From: Streptomyces sp. NRRL F-2664
Lineage (GTDB): Bacteria; Actinomycetota; Actinomycetes; Streptomycetales; Streptomycetaceae
Direction: 5' to 3'
Assembly (NCBI RefSeq): GCF_000719345.1
Contig: NZ_JOFX01000012.1
Span: 124,001 to 188,000 of the forward strand
DNA: 64,000 nt
The notes beneath the pieces were generated by a model. The model was given only the letters and a program-made list of their open reading frames with translations, was not told the origin of the DNA and ran no database searches. Position 1 is the first letter of the stretch; each line of letters opens with the position of its first letter. Below are positions 1 to 8,129 of the stretch, in pieces. A program made the translations under genes and the position numbers.

Positions 1-1014
1 GACCAGCTGACGGCCGTACGCGCGGGCCGCAGGCCCGACGAGGTCGGCGGAGTCGTCAGCCACGGCGGGCACGCGGGCGACGACGAGGACGAGCCGGACC
101 TCTTCGTGATGGACCCGATCGCCTTCGAGAACCTGGTGGCAGAGCTCTTCCGGGCGATGGGCATGGAAGCGGTGACCACCCAGCGGTCCGGGGACGGCGG
201 CGTGGACATCGAGGCGAACGACCCGTCCCCGATCACCGGCGGGCGGATCGTGGTACAGGTCAAGCGCTACCGGAACACCGTGCCGCCCACGGCGGTACGG
301 GACTTGTACGGCACGGTCCAGGACAAGGGGGCGAACAAGGGGGTGCTGGTCACCACCTCGTCCTTCGGTCCGACGTCGTACACCTTCTCCAACGGCAAGC
401 CGCTGGAGTTGGTTCCCGGGGAGAGGCTGGTGGAGCTCCTGCACCAGTACGGACTGCGCGGCCGCCTCGGGGGCGGTGCGGCGGGCGGCGTCCCGGCGCA
501 GCGTGCGGCCGAGCCCGACCCGCCCTCCGCCGAGCACAACGTGCTCGGCATGACCTGGTCGGGGCGGGTCGCCCTGGACGTGTGCGCCCTCGTGTGCACG
601 GGCAACCGGGTGTTGAGCGAGGAGCATTTCGTCTTCTTCAACAACCCGCGCACGCCGGACGGTGCGGTCCGGGCGCGGGCGCACACGGCACCGGACAAGG
701 CGGCGCTGGAGGTCTCCTTCGACGCGCTGCCGCGCGAGGCGGACCGGTTGGTGCTCGTCGCGGCCGTCGATCCGGAGGCCGATCCGCACGCCGACCTGGC
801 CGGTTTCACCGACGCCCGGATCCGGCTCCTGGACGCGCAGGGCGCGGAGGCCGGGCAGCTGGAGGTCTCCGACGGGCGGGCCGGTGAGACCGCGCTGGTC
901 CTGGGGTCGTTCCGGCGCCGCGCCAACGGCGACTGGGACTTCGTGATCGGCGGCAAGGGCTACCGGGGCGGCCTGGAGGACCTGCTGCGTGAGTACGGGG
1001 TCGAGGTCGCGTAG
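1..1014 (+). CDS. Mrr-type nuclease / TerD fusion protein (5' partial)
   Basis: The frame is open from base 1, so the true start lies upstream; a GTG at 106 is possible but no ribosome site decides for it. Visible residues about 38-155 form an Mrr-type restriction-endonuclease fold: conserved 'FENLVAELF' helix, then 'GDGGVDIEA' followed by 'VVQVKRY', matching the D...QxK catalytic signature. After a short Ala/Pro linker, residues about 180-337 are a TerD domain (the 'FVFFNNP' segment, a 'VSFDALP' strand and the C-terminal 'YRGGLEDLLREYG'). TerD domains bind calcium and occur in tellurite/stress-response systems; Mrr nucleases cleave modified DNA. The fusion suggests a cytosolic stress or defence nuclease controlled by a Ter-type module. 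Domain calls are firm; function and partners are inferred. Confidence 0.85.
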   Translation, partial: DQLTAVRAGRRPDEVGGVVSHGGHAGDDEDEPDLFVMDPIAFENLVAELFRAMGMEAVTTQRSGDGGVDIEANDPSPITGGRIVVQVKRYRNTVPPTAVRDLYGTVQDKGANKGVLVTTSSFGPTSYTFSNGKPLELVPGERLVELLHQYGLRGRLGGGAAGGVPAQRAAEPDPPSAEHNVLGMTWSGRVALDVCALVCTGNRVLSEEHFVFFNNPRTPDGAVRARAHTAPDKAALEVSFDALPREADRLVLVAAVDPEADPHADLAGFTDARIRLLDAQGAEAGQLEVSDGRAGETALVLGSFRRRANGDWDFVIGGKGYRGGLEDLLREYGVEVA

Positions 1015-1050
1015 GGGTGGGGCGGGGGACGCGTCCGGTGACCGGTCGCC

Positions 1051-1079
1051 GGAGCCGCTTCGGTGACCGCTCCGGCTCC
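1051..1079. terminator. possible hairpin between convergent genes
   Basis: GGAGCCG (1051-1057) and CGGCTCC (1073-1079) can pair as a 7-bp stem, with a small CGGT/ACCG stem inside the loop. It lies between the end of the Mrr/TerD gene and the end of the convergent CobW gene and may end transcription. Weak by itself. Confidence 0.3.
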
Positions 1080-1159
1080 CCGCATGCGCCGTCCGCCGGC
1101 CCGGGCCCGGGGGCGGCCGGCGGGCCGGAACCGGACAGGGGACGCTCGGCACCCCGTGA

Positions 1160-2254
1160 TCAGTCCGCGCGGGGCGCCTCGAAGCCGTCCGGCTCGCGGA
1201 CGTCGCCCCAGTCCTCCGCGGGCCGATCGGCGTAACGCAGGACGCCCCACATGCTCTCGGGGTTCGTGTTCTGCGGGGCTTCCTCGCGGCAGGACTCCAA
1301 GTCGCGCAGCAGCGCCGCGCCGTCGGTGCCCGAGCCGATCAGGACCAGTTGCGTCTGCGGCGTCTCGCCCCGCCCCCAGGGCTGCGGGGCGAAGCGCAGG
1401 AAGCGGCCGACGGCCTGGACCTCGTAGCGCTCCTGGTGGCCGGGGACCCCGAACCACACGAAGCCCTTGATCCGGTAGAGGCCGTCCGGCCGTCGGTCGA
1501 GGAAGTCCATGAACCGGCGCGGGGAGAGGGCCTGCTCGGAACGGAACTCGGTGCTCTCGTAGGCGGCGTGCGGGTGGGTGCAGTGGTCGTGGTCCTGGGA
1601 CTGCGCGAGGAGGTCCTCGAAGGAGAGCTGCCCCCGGGTCTCGGTCCAGGGCCGCCGGTCGAAGAGCAGCTCCGGGTCGATGCGGCCGTGGTCGGCGCCC
1701 ACGACCGGGGTGCCCGGGGCGCAGAGCGCGGCGAGTTCGGTCTCGATCCGGGCCCGTTCACGCGCGTCGACCCGGTCGGTCTTGTTGAGTACCACCAGGT
1801 CCGCGGCGGCGAGATGGCGGTCGGTCTCCGGGTGCCGGGCCCGGGTGGCGTCGAATTCCGCCGCGTCCACGACCTCCACCATGCCCCCGTACCGGACGGC
1901 CGGGTTCTCGTTCGCCACCAGCATGCGGATCATCTCCTGGGGTTCGGCCAGGCCGCTCGCCTCGATGATGATCACGTCGATCCGGTGGACGGGCGCGGCC
2001 AGCTTCTCCAGGTAGGCGTCCAGTTCGCTGCCGTCGACGGCGCAGCACAGACAGCCGCCTCCGAGGGAGACCATCGAGTCGCCGACCTGGCCGGCCACGG
2101 ACATCGCGTCGACCTCGATGGAGCCGAAGTCATTGACGACGACCCCGATGCGGGTCCCTCCGCGGGCGGCGAGGAGGTGGTTCAGCACGGTGGTCTTGCC
2201 GGATCCGAGGAATCCGGCGAGGACGACGACGGGGATGGGCTGCCTGCTGTTCAC
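1160..2254 (-). CDS. CobW-family GTPase (putative metallochaperone)
   Basis: 364 aa, GTG start preceded by the citrate synthase gene only 24 bp away on the same strand, so probably co-transcribed. Residues 14-22 are the P-loop GFLGSGKTT; GGGCLCC follows at about 66-72, the metal-binding CxCC motif of COG0523/CobW proteins; NKTD at about 159 is the guanine-specificity motif; residues about 240-345 are the CobW C-terminal domain. A His-rich stretch (HDHCTHPH) in the middle fits metal binding. The family uses GTP hydrolysis to deliver Zn or Co to client enzymes. Which client is served here cannot be read from the sequence. Full length for the family. Confidence 0.88.
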   Translation of the reverse strand: MNSRQPIPVVVLAGFLGSGKTTVLNHLLAARGGTRIGVVVNDFGSIEVDAMSVAGQVGDSMVSLGGGCLCCAVDGSELDAYLEKLAAPVHRIDVIIIEASGLAEPQEMIRMLVANENPAVRYGGMVEVVDAAEFDATRARHPETDRHLAAADLVVLNKTDRVDARERARIETELAALCAPGTPVVGADHGRIDPELLFDRRPWTETRGQLSFEDLLAQSQDHDHCTHPHAAYESTEFRSEQALSPRRFMDFLDRRPDGLYRIKGFVWFGVPGHQERYEVQAVGRFLRFAPQPWGRGETPQTQLVLIGSGTDGAALLRDLESCREEAPQNTNPESMWGVLRYADRPAEDWGDVREPDGFEAPRAD

Positions 2255-2278
2255 CCGGTCGATCGTAGCCAGGCCCGG

Positions 2279-3439
2279 TCAGTCGAGCAGCGGCACGGGG
2301 TGCGGCGCAGTGGGACCCGTGTACCGGGCCGCAGGACGGATGATCTTCGAATCGGTGGCCTGTTCCAGGATGTTCGCACTCCAGCCGACCACCCGGGCCG
2401 CGCAGAAGGTCGGGGTGAACATCTCGCGCGGCAGCCCGCACAGCTCCATGACCACACCCGCGTAGAACTCCACGTTGGTGTGCAGTTCCCGGCCCGGCTT
2501 CAGTTCGGCGAGGATCTCCTCCACCTGGCGCTCGACCTCGACGGCGAAGTCCACCAGCGGACCGCCGAAGCCGAGCGCGATCTCGCGCAGCATGCGGGAG
2601 CGGGGGTCCTCGGTGCGGTACACGGGGTGTCCGAAGCCCATGATCCGGTCGCCGGCGAGGACCCGTTCGCGGATCCACGGACCGATCCGGTCCACGGTGC
2701 CGATCGCGTCGAGGGTGTCCAGGGCGCGGCTGGGGGCGCCTCCGTGGAGGGGGCCGGAGAGGGCCCCCACGGCGCCGGTCAGGCAGGCGGCGACATCGGC
2801 GCCGGTGGAGGCGATCACGCGGGCGGTGAAGGTCGAGGCGTTGAAGCCGTGGTCGACGGTGGATATCAGGTACCGCTCGACCGCACGGGCCCGGAGGTGG
2901 TCGGGCTCCTCGCCGGTCAGCATGTAGAGGTAGTTGGCCGCGTGGGGGAGGTCCTCGCGGGGTTCGACCGGCTCCAGGCCCTGGCCCAGCCGGTGCAGGG
3001 CGGTCAACAGGGTCGGTACTGCGGCGCAGGCGGCCAGGGCGTCGGCAGCGCGGCGGTCGGCGGTGAGGTCGTACACCGGCCGGAAGCCGGCGGATGCGCC
3101 GAGGAGCGAGAGGGCGGTGCGCAGCCCGGCGAGCGGACCGGAGAGCCGGGTGGCGCGGGCGAGGTCCGGCAGGACGGCCCGCACCCCCTCGGGGAGCCGG
3201 CGCAGCGCGGCGGTCTCGGCGGTGAAGGCGGCGCGCTCGGCGAGGTCCGCCGGCAGCGCGCCGCGGAACATCAGGTGCCACACGTCCTCGAACGTGCGAG
3301 CGGCGGCGAGCTCCACCGCCGAGTACTGGCGGTAGTGGTAGAAGCCTTCGCTGCCCCGGACGTCGCCCAGCTCGGTCTCGGTGACCACGAACCCCGCAAG
3401 GCCGCGCGGTCCTCGGATGGTGCTGTCGGTGGTATTCAT
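2279..3439 (-). CDS. citrate synthase family protein
   Basis: 386 aa from ATG 3439; a longer frame upstream enters the divergent promoter and is not used. Condenses acetyl-CoA (or propionyl-CoA) with oxaloacetate. Signature segments are present: GPLHGG with the first active-site His, 'GFGHPVYRTEDPR' with the second His, and an Arg-rich 'DPRSRM' region. The usual catalytic Asp motif (NVDFY) reads NVEFY here, a conservative Asp-to-Glu change. Divergent from a second citrate synthase-like gene and followed by a CobW GTPase. From memory, a similar adjacent pair exists in S. coelicolor. Whether it is the main citrate synthase or a methylcitrate-type enzyme is not decidable by eye. Confidence 0.88.
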   Translation of the reverse strand: MNTTDSTIRGPRGLAGFVVTETELGDVRGSEGFYHYRQYSAVELAAARTFEDVWHLMFRGALPADLAERAAFTAETAALRRLPEGVRAVLPDLARATRLSGPLAGLRTALSLLGASAGFRPVYDLTADRRAADALAACAAVPTLLTALHRLGQGLEPVEPREDLPHAANYLYMLTGEEPDHLRARAVERYLISTVDHGFNASTFTARVIASTGADVAACLTGAVGALSGPLHGGAPSRALDTLDAIGTVDRIGPWIRERVLAGDRIMGFGHPVYRTEDPRSRMLREIALGFGGPLVDFAVEVERQVEEILAELKPGRELHTNVEFYAGVVMELCGLPREMFTPTFCAARVVGWSANILEQATDSKIIRPAARYTGPTAPHPVPLLD

Positions 3440-3449
3440 GCGACGACCA

Positions 3450-3496
3450 TCCATGATGGATCGAATCGTTGTCAATGTTGATTGAATCAATATACT
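3450..3496 (+). promoter_or_regulatory. divergent promoter with two short palindromes
   Basis: Between the two citrate synthase genes. TTGTCA (3469-3474) and TATACT (3491-3496) are 16 bp apart, a good sigma-70-type promoter for the rightward gene. The spacer holds the near-perfect palindrome TTGATTGAATCAA (3478-3490). A second palindrome, TCCATGATGGA (3450-3460), lies on the side of the leftward gene. On the other strand TTGACA (3475-3470) could be the -35 of the leftward gene, but its -10 is poor. The palindromes are candidate operators, possibly for the HTH-citrate synthase encoded next door. Confidence 0.6.
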
Positions 3497-3518
3497 GGGG
3501 CGTCTGTAGGGTAGCGGC

Positions 3519-4757
3519 ATGAGTGACCAGAGGGCGGACGGCGGACGCAGGCTCAGCACGCAGGAGGCCGCGCGGGTCCTCGGCGTGAAACCGGCAACGG
3601 TGTACGCCTACGTCAGCCGGGGCCAGCTGACCAGCCGCCGCGGCGCAGCGGGGCGGGGCAGCAGCTTCGACGCCGCCGAGGTGGAAGCACTGGCGCGGCG
3701 CAGCCGGCGCGAGGCGGCGGCCCCCGCCGCCGGGGAACTGTCCGTACGCACGGCGCTCACCCTCATCGAACCCGACCGGTACTACTTCCGGGGCGTCGAT
3801 GCCGTCGCCCTGGCCTCGCGCTACCCGTACGAGGAGGTCGCCGAGTGGCTCTGGACCGGGACCCGCAGGCCCGGGGTCCGGTTCACCGCTCCCCCGGAGG
3901 CCCTGGAAGCGGCCCGACGGGCGGTGGGGGCGCTGCCGGCGCACAGCGGTCCGGTGGACCGGCTGCGGGTGGCGGCCGCCGCCGCGGCGGTGGCGGATCC
4001 GCTGCGCTTCGACCTGTCGGAGGAAGCGGTGCTCGGCTCCGCGCGCTGCCTGATCCCGACGCTGGTCGGCGCCCTTCCCGAACTCGGCACCGCGTGCGGC
4101 GGGGACGGCCGCATCGCCCGCCGGCTGTGGTCCCGCCTGACGCCGCGGGAGCCGGATCCGGACGCGCTCGCCGTGCTGGACCTGGCGCTGGCCCTGCTGG
4201 TCGACCACGACCTCGCCGCCTCGACCCTGGCCGTGCGAGTGGCGGCGTCGGCGCGCGCGCACCCGTACGCGGCGGTGTCCGCCGGGCTCGGCGCCCTCGA
4301 AGGGCCCCTGCACGGCGCGGCCGGGCGGCTCGCGCACCGGATGCTGGCGGAGGTCCTGGAGCAGGGGGGAGCCGCGCCGGTGGTAGCCGAGTACCTGCGG
4401 GCGGGACGCCGGGTGCCGGGTCTGGGCCACCGCCTGTACGAGGGCGAGGACCCCAGGGCGGGTGCGCTGTTTGCCCGCCTGGAAGGACTGGAGCAGGCCG
4501 GCCCGGCACTGGCCGCGGCCCGCGAGGTCGCCGCCGTGATGGCCCGTCAGGGGGGCCTGCAGGCCAATGTGGATCTTGCGCTGGCGGTCCTGACGGTGTC
4601 CTGCGGCATGCCCGCCGAAGCCGGCGAGACCGTCTTCGCGGTGGCCCGCACCGCGGGCTGGATCGCCCATGCTCTGGAGGAGTACCAGGAGCGCCCCCTG
4701 CGCATGCGCCCGAGCGGCCACTACGAGGGCCCCCGCCCGCCCCAGCCCCTGCCCTAG
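3519..4757 (+). CDS. citrate synthase-like protein with N-terminal helix-turn-helix
   Basis: 412 aa from ATG 3519. Residues about 13-65 form a MerR/excisionase-type helix-turn-helix ('LSTQEAARVLGVKPATVYAYVSRG'-like; only the first part is needed to recognise it). Residues about 85-400 are a citrate synthase fold: 'GPLHGAA' and 'GLGHRLYEGEDPR' keep both active-site His residues, and 'ANVDLAL' keeps the catalytic Asp. The first motif has HGA instead of HGG. The DNA-binding domain and the divergent gene pair suggest a synthase that either senses a substrate and regulates, or is active and bound to DNA; family members with this N-terminus are common in actinobacteria but their role is poorly known. 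Confidence 0.85.
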   Translation: MSDQRADGGRRLSTQEAARVLGVKPATVYAYVSRGQLTSRRGAAGRGSSFDAAEVEALARRSRREAAAPAAGELSVRTALTLIEPDRYYFRGVDAVALASRYPYEEVAEWLWTGTRRPGVRFTAPPEALEAARRAVGALPAHSGPVDRLRVAAAAAAVADPLRFDLSEEAVLGSARCLIPTLVGALPELGTACGGDGRIARRLWSRLTPREPDPDALAVLDLALALLVDHDLAASTLAVRVAASARAHPYAAVSAGLGALEGPLHGAAGRLAHRMLAEVLEQGGAAPVVAEYLRAGRRVPGLGHRLYEGEDPRAGALFARLEGLEQAGPALAAAREVAAVMARQGGLQANVDLALAVLTVSCGMPAEAGETVFAVARTAGWIAHALEEYQERPLRMRPSGHYEGPRPPQPLP

Positions 4758-5791
4758 CCCGACCGTCCGGGTGTCACGGCGCCGACAGCACTCGGCCGGG
4801 GACACGGCCCGGAGCCGGACCGCCCGGCCACACCGACCACGAGGATCGACCACCGGAAGCCACACGGCCTTGCGGGCCACCGCGCCACGACGAGTGCGCC
4901 CTCACGAGGCCACCCACCGAGCCCGCCGGCGCGGCCCGGCACGCCCTGCCGGCGGCGGTCGCCGGTCGCCGGTCGATGCGGCAGACCGCTCAGCGGACCG
5001 GACGGAACCAGGGTGCCCGGACCGCCGAGACAGCCACGGCTCCCGTCCGGACCGCCCCGCTCCCCGCATGCCGGCCCGCGTCGCGACCTCAGCAGGCCCC
5101 GGGCCGGCCATACAGCCGGGCAGGCGCCCGGACCGCTGCGGGACTGGGGCAGGACGGTCGTGACACGCGGCCGACGGTCCAAGCCAGTCGCCCGGCGGTG
5201 CGCCGCATGCGAAGCGGACCGCGCAGCCCGGGGGGCCGAACCACCCGCGGGACCACGGCAGAACGCCTGTGGCGCGCGGGGTGAGTCACTCGCCTTACGG
5301 ATCGTGCGCCTCTGCGCAGCCCGGGGCGCCCGGACCGCTGCGGGACCCGGGCCGGACAGCCGCGGCGCGCGGCCGACGGTCCAGGCCGATCGCCTCGCGG
5401 TGCGCCGCGCGAGAAGCGGACCGCGCAGCCCAGGGGGCGAACCAGCTGAGGGCCCCGGGGAGCACGGCCGTCGCCCGCGCGGGGGCGAATCACGCGCTTT
5501 GCGGTCCGCGCCGCACGGAGCGGATCGTGTGCCGTGACACGCGAGCGGCGGTCCGAGCCAGTCGCCCTGCGGTGCCCCGCGGGCGCAGCGGAACCGCGCA
5601 GACCCGGGGGCCGGACCGCTACGGGAGTCGGGCAAGGCGGCGGTCAGCGCGGGGGCGGTTCGAGCGCCTCGCGCTGCGGTCCGCGCCGGGCGGAGGGATC
5701 GTGCGCCCAGCGCAACGGCCCGGGCAGCGGGGGCCGGGCAGCGGGGAGCGGGCGTTTCGTTCCGGCCGCGGGCGGCCTACCGTTGCTGCTC
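4758..5791. repeat. gene-free region of degenerate ~200-bp repeats
   Basis: No frame here looks like a protein; all long frames are Arg/Pro/Gly-rich shadows. Related blocks recur near 5169 (GCCGACGGTCCAAGCCAGTC), 5371 (GCCGACGGTCCAGGCCGATC) and 5545 (GCGGTCCGAGCCAGTC), each followed about 40 bases later by AAGCGGACCGCGCAGCCC or a variant. A preceding element (GCCCGGACCGCTGCGGGAC) occurs near 5127 and 5329. Spacing is about 200 then about 170 bp. A weaker fourth copy seems present near 4965-5020. The array ends at the sensor kinase gene. Function unknown. Confidence 0.6.
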
Positions 5792-7408
5792 ATGCGGTTC
5801 CCCCTCATGAGCGCTCGGCGCCTCGGGCTGCCCAGACGGGCGGTCTCGCAGATCCTGCTGACCCAGCTGGCCATCGCCGCCGGGGTCGTCGTGCTGGCCA
5901 CCGGGCTGTTCCTGGCCCCGCTCAGCGCGCAGCTCGACGACCAGGCCATGCGGCGGGCCCTCGCCATCGCGCAGAGCACCGCGGCCGATCCGTCGATCGC
6001 CGCCGGCCTCCTGGGGTCCGCGGCGTCGGCGGACAGCCCGGTGCAGGCCTCCGCCGAGCGGATCCGCCGGGCGACGGGGGCCGAGTACATCGTCGTCCTC
6101 GACCTGCACGGCATTCGCCGCTCCCACCCGAGCCCCGACCGGATCGGACGGCCCGTATCCACCGACCCCGGCGACGCCCTGGCCGGGCGTGAGGTCATGG
6201 AGATCGACGACGGCACCCTGGGCCGGTCCGCACGCGGCAAGGTGCCGCTCGTCGCCGCCGACGGCGAGATCGTCGGCGCGGTCTCCGTCGGTATCGCCTA
6301 CGACAGCGTCCGCGACCGGCTGCTCGGTGCCGTCCCGGGCCTGCTCGCCCACGCCGGCGGCGCCCTGGCCGCGGGCGCCCTCGCCGCCTACCTCCTCTCG
6401 CGCAGGATCCACCGCCAGACCCGCGACCTGGCCTTCTCCGACATCGCCGGCCTGCTCGCCGAGCGCGAGGCGATGCTGCACTCCATCCGCGAAGGCGTGA
6501 TCGCCCTCGCCCCGGACGGCCGGGTCCGGCTGGTCAACGACGAGGCCGCCCGCCTGCTGGGCCTCACCCCGGACAGCACCGGAACCTTCGCCGGACGCCC
6601 GCTGGACGACGTTCTCGGCGCCGGCCGCACCGCCGACGTACTCTCCGGCCGGGTGACGGGCCGGGACCTGCTCGCCGTGCAGGGCCCCCGGGTCCTGGTC
6701 GCCAACCGCATGCCCACCGCGGACGGAGGCGCCGTCGCCACCCTGCGCGACCGCACCGAACTGGAGCACCTGAGCCGCGAACTCGACTCCACCCGTGGCC
6801 TCATCGACGCCCTGCGCGCCCAGGACCACGAGCACGCCAACCGCCTCCACACCCTCCTCGGCCTGCTGGAGCTGGGCCTGCACGAGGAAGCCGTGGACTT
6901 CGTGACCGAAGTCGCCGGCGGACACCGCACAACCGCCGAACAGGTCACCGAGAAAGTGCACGACCCGCTGTTGGCCGCCCTCCTCGTGGGCAAGGCCGCC
7001 GTCGCCGCCGAACGCGGCATCTCCCTGCGGCTGACCGCCGCCAGTCTCCTCCCCGACCGCCTGGTCGACCCGGGCGGGCTCGTCACGATCGTCGGCAATC
7101 TTGTGGACAACGCCTTGGACGCCGCCGCCGGCGCTGCAGCGCCCCTGGTCGAGGTGGAACTGCGCACGGAGGGCCGAACCGCCGTGCTGCGGGTGCGCGA
7201 CAGCGGCCCCGGGATCCCCGCCGGGCGGCGCGAAGAGATCTTCACCGAGGGCTGGTCGACCAAGCAGCCCCGGGCCCACCGCGAGCGCGGGCTGGGCCTC
7301 GCCCTCGTGCGCCGCCTCGCGGAGCGGCAGGGCGGCAGCGCCCGGGCCGGTGAAGCAGCGGACGGAGGGGCGGAATTCTCCGTCGTACTCCCGGAGGCCC
7401 TGCGGTGA
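5792..7408 (+). CDS. CitA/DcuS-type sensor histidine kinase
   Basis: 538 aa from ATG 5792 (a second in-frame ATG at 5807 is possible). Layout: N-terminal membrane helix about 20-44; extracytoplasmic PAS-like (Cache) sensor domain about 45-175; second helix about 176-200; cytoplasmic PAS domain about 215-320; SpoOB-type phosphoacceptor helix with 'DHEHANRLHTL', the likely phosphorylated His near residue 346; ATPase domain with N box 'NLVDNALDAA' (about 436) and G2 box 'RGLGLALV' (about 498). Family members sense citrate or C4-dicarboxylates. The stop overlaps the response regulator start by 4 bp, so the two are coupled. The frame extends upstream into the repeat region, but that part is not protein-like. 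Confidence 0.9.
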   Translation: MRFPLMSARRLGLPRRAVSQILLTQLAIAAGVVVLATGLFLAPLSAQLDDQAMRRALAIAQSTAADPSIAAGLLGSAASADSPVQASAERIRRATGAEYIVVLDLHGIRRSHPSPDRIGRPVSTDPGDALAGREVMEIDDGTLGRSARGKVPLVAADGEIVGAVSVGIAYDSVRDRLLGAVPGLLAHAGGALAAGALAAYLLSRRIHRQTRDLAFSDIAGLLAEREAMLHSIREGVIALAPDGRVRLVNDEAARLLGLTPDSTGTFAGRPLDDVLGAGRTADVLSGRVTGRDLLAVQGPRVLVANRMPTADGGAVATLRDRTELEHLSRELDSTRGLIDALRAQDHEHANRLHTLLGLLELGLHEEAVDFVTEVAGGHRTTAEQVTEKVHDPLLAALLVGKAAVAAERGISLRLTAASLLPDRLVDPGGLVTIVGNLVDNALDAAAGAAAPLVEVELRTEGRTAVLRVRDSGPGIPAGRREEIFTEGWSTKQPRAHRERGLGLALVRRLAERQGGSARAGEAADGGAEFSVVLPEALR

Positions 7409-8106
7409 ACGAGACCCCGATCCACGTATTGGTCGTCGACGACGACATGCGTGTTGCCCGGATCAACGCGGCGTACGTCGCGAAGGTTCCCGGCTTCCGA
7501 GTGGCGGCACAGGCCCATTCGGCGGCCCAGGCCCTGGACTTCCTCTCCGCCCACCCGGTGGACCTGGTACTCCTGGACCACTACCTCCCCGACGAGAACG
7601 GCCTGGACCTGGTCCGCCGCCTGCGCCAGCGCGGCCACCACACCGATGTGATCATGGTCACCGCCGCCCGCGACCTGGCCACCGTGCAGGCCGCGATGCG
7701 TCTCGGGGCACTCCAGTACCTGGTCAAACCCTTCACCTTCGCCGGGCTGCGCGCCCGGCTGGAGGCGTACGGTTCGCTGCGGCGCACGTTGGAGACCGGC
7801 GGCGAGGCCGAGCAGGCCGAAGTGGACCGGATCTTCGGCGCGCTCGCCGGCGCCGGCGCCGTCAACGAACTGCCCAAGGGCCACTCCCCCACCACGGCGA
7901 AGCTGGTCCGCCAGGCCCTGCGCGCCGCTGAGGGCCCGCTGTCCACCCAGCAGATCGCCGACCGCGCGGGCATCAGCCGCCAGACCGCCCAGCGCTACCT
8001 GAAGCTGCTCGAACGCAGCGGCCGTGTCAGCCTGGCCCTGCGCTACGGCGAGACCGGCCGTCCGGAGCACCGCTACTCCTGGCTCCCCTCGGACGGGCCG
8101 GCCTGA
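7405..8106 (+). CDS. CitB/DcuR-type response regulator
   Basis: 233 aa, GTG start overlapping the kinase stop. Residues 5-120 are a receiver domain: acidic 'VVDDD' near the N-terminus, phosphoacceptor Asp58 in 'LVLLDHYLP', Thr in 'MVTAARD' and Lys in 'YLVKPF'. The C-terminal third contains a winged helix-turn-helix ('STQQIADRAGISRQTAQRYL'), as in CitB/DcuR regulators. The convergent acetate-type symporter (stop only 23 bp away) is a plausible target, since such systems control carboxylate uptake; no binding site was identified. Confidence 0.92.
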   Translation: MNETPIHVLVVDDDMRVARINAAYVAKVPGFRVAAQAHSAAQALDFLSAHPVDLVLLDHYLPDENGLDLVRRLRQRGHHTDVIMVTAARDLATVQAAMRLGALQYLVKPFTFAGLRARLEAYGSLRRTLETGGEAEQAEVDRIFGALAGAGAVNELPKGHSPTTAKLVRQALRAAEGPLSTQQIADRAGISRQTAQRYLKLLERSGRVSLALRYGETGRPEHRYSWLPSDGPA

Positions 8107-8129
8107 CACCCCCGCTCACACCCTTGCGT

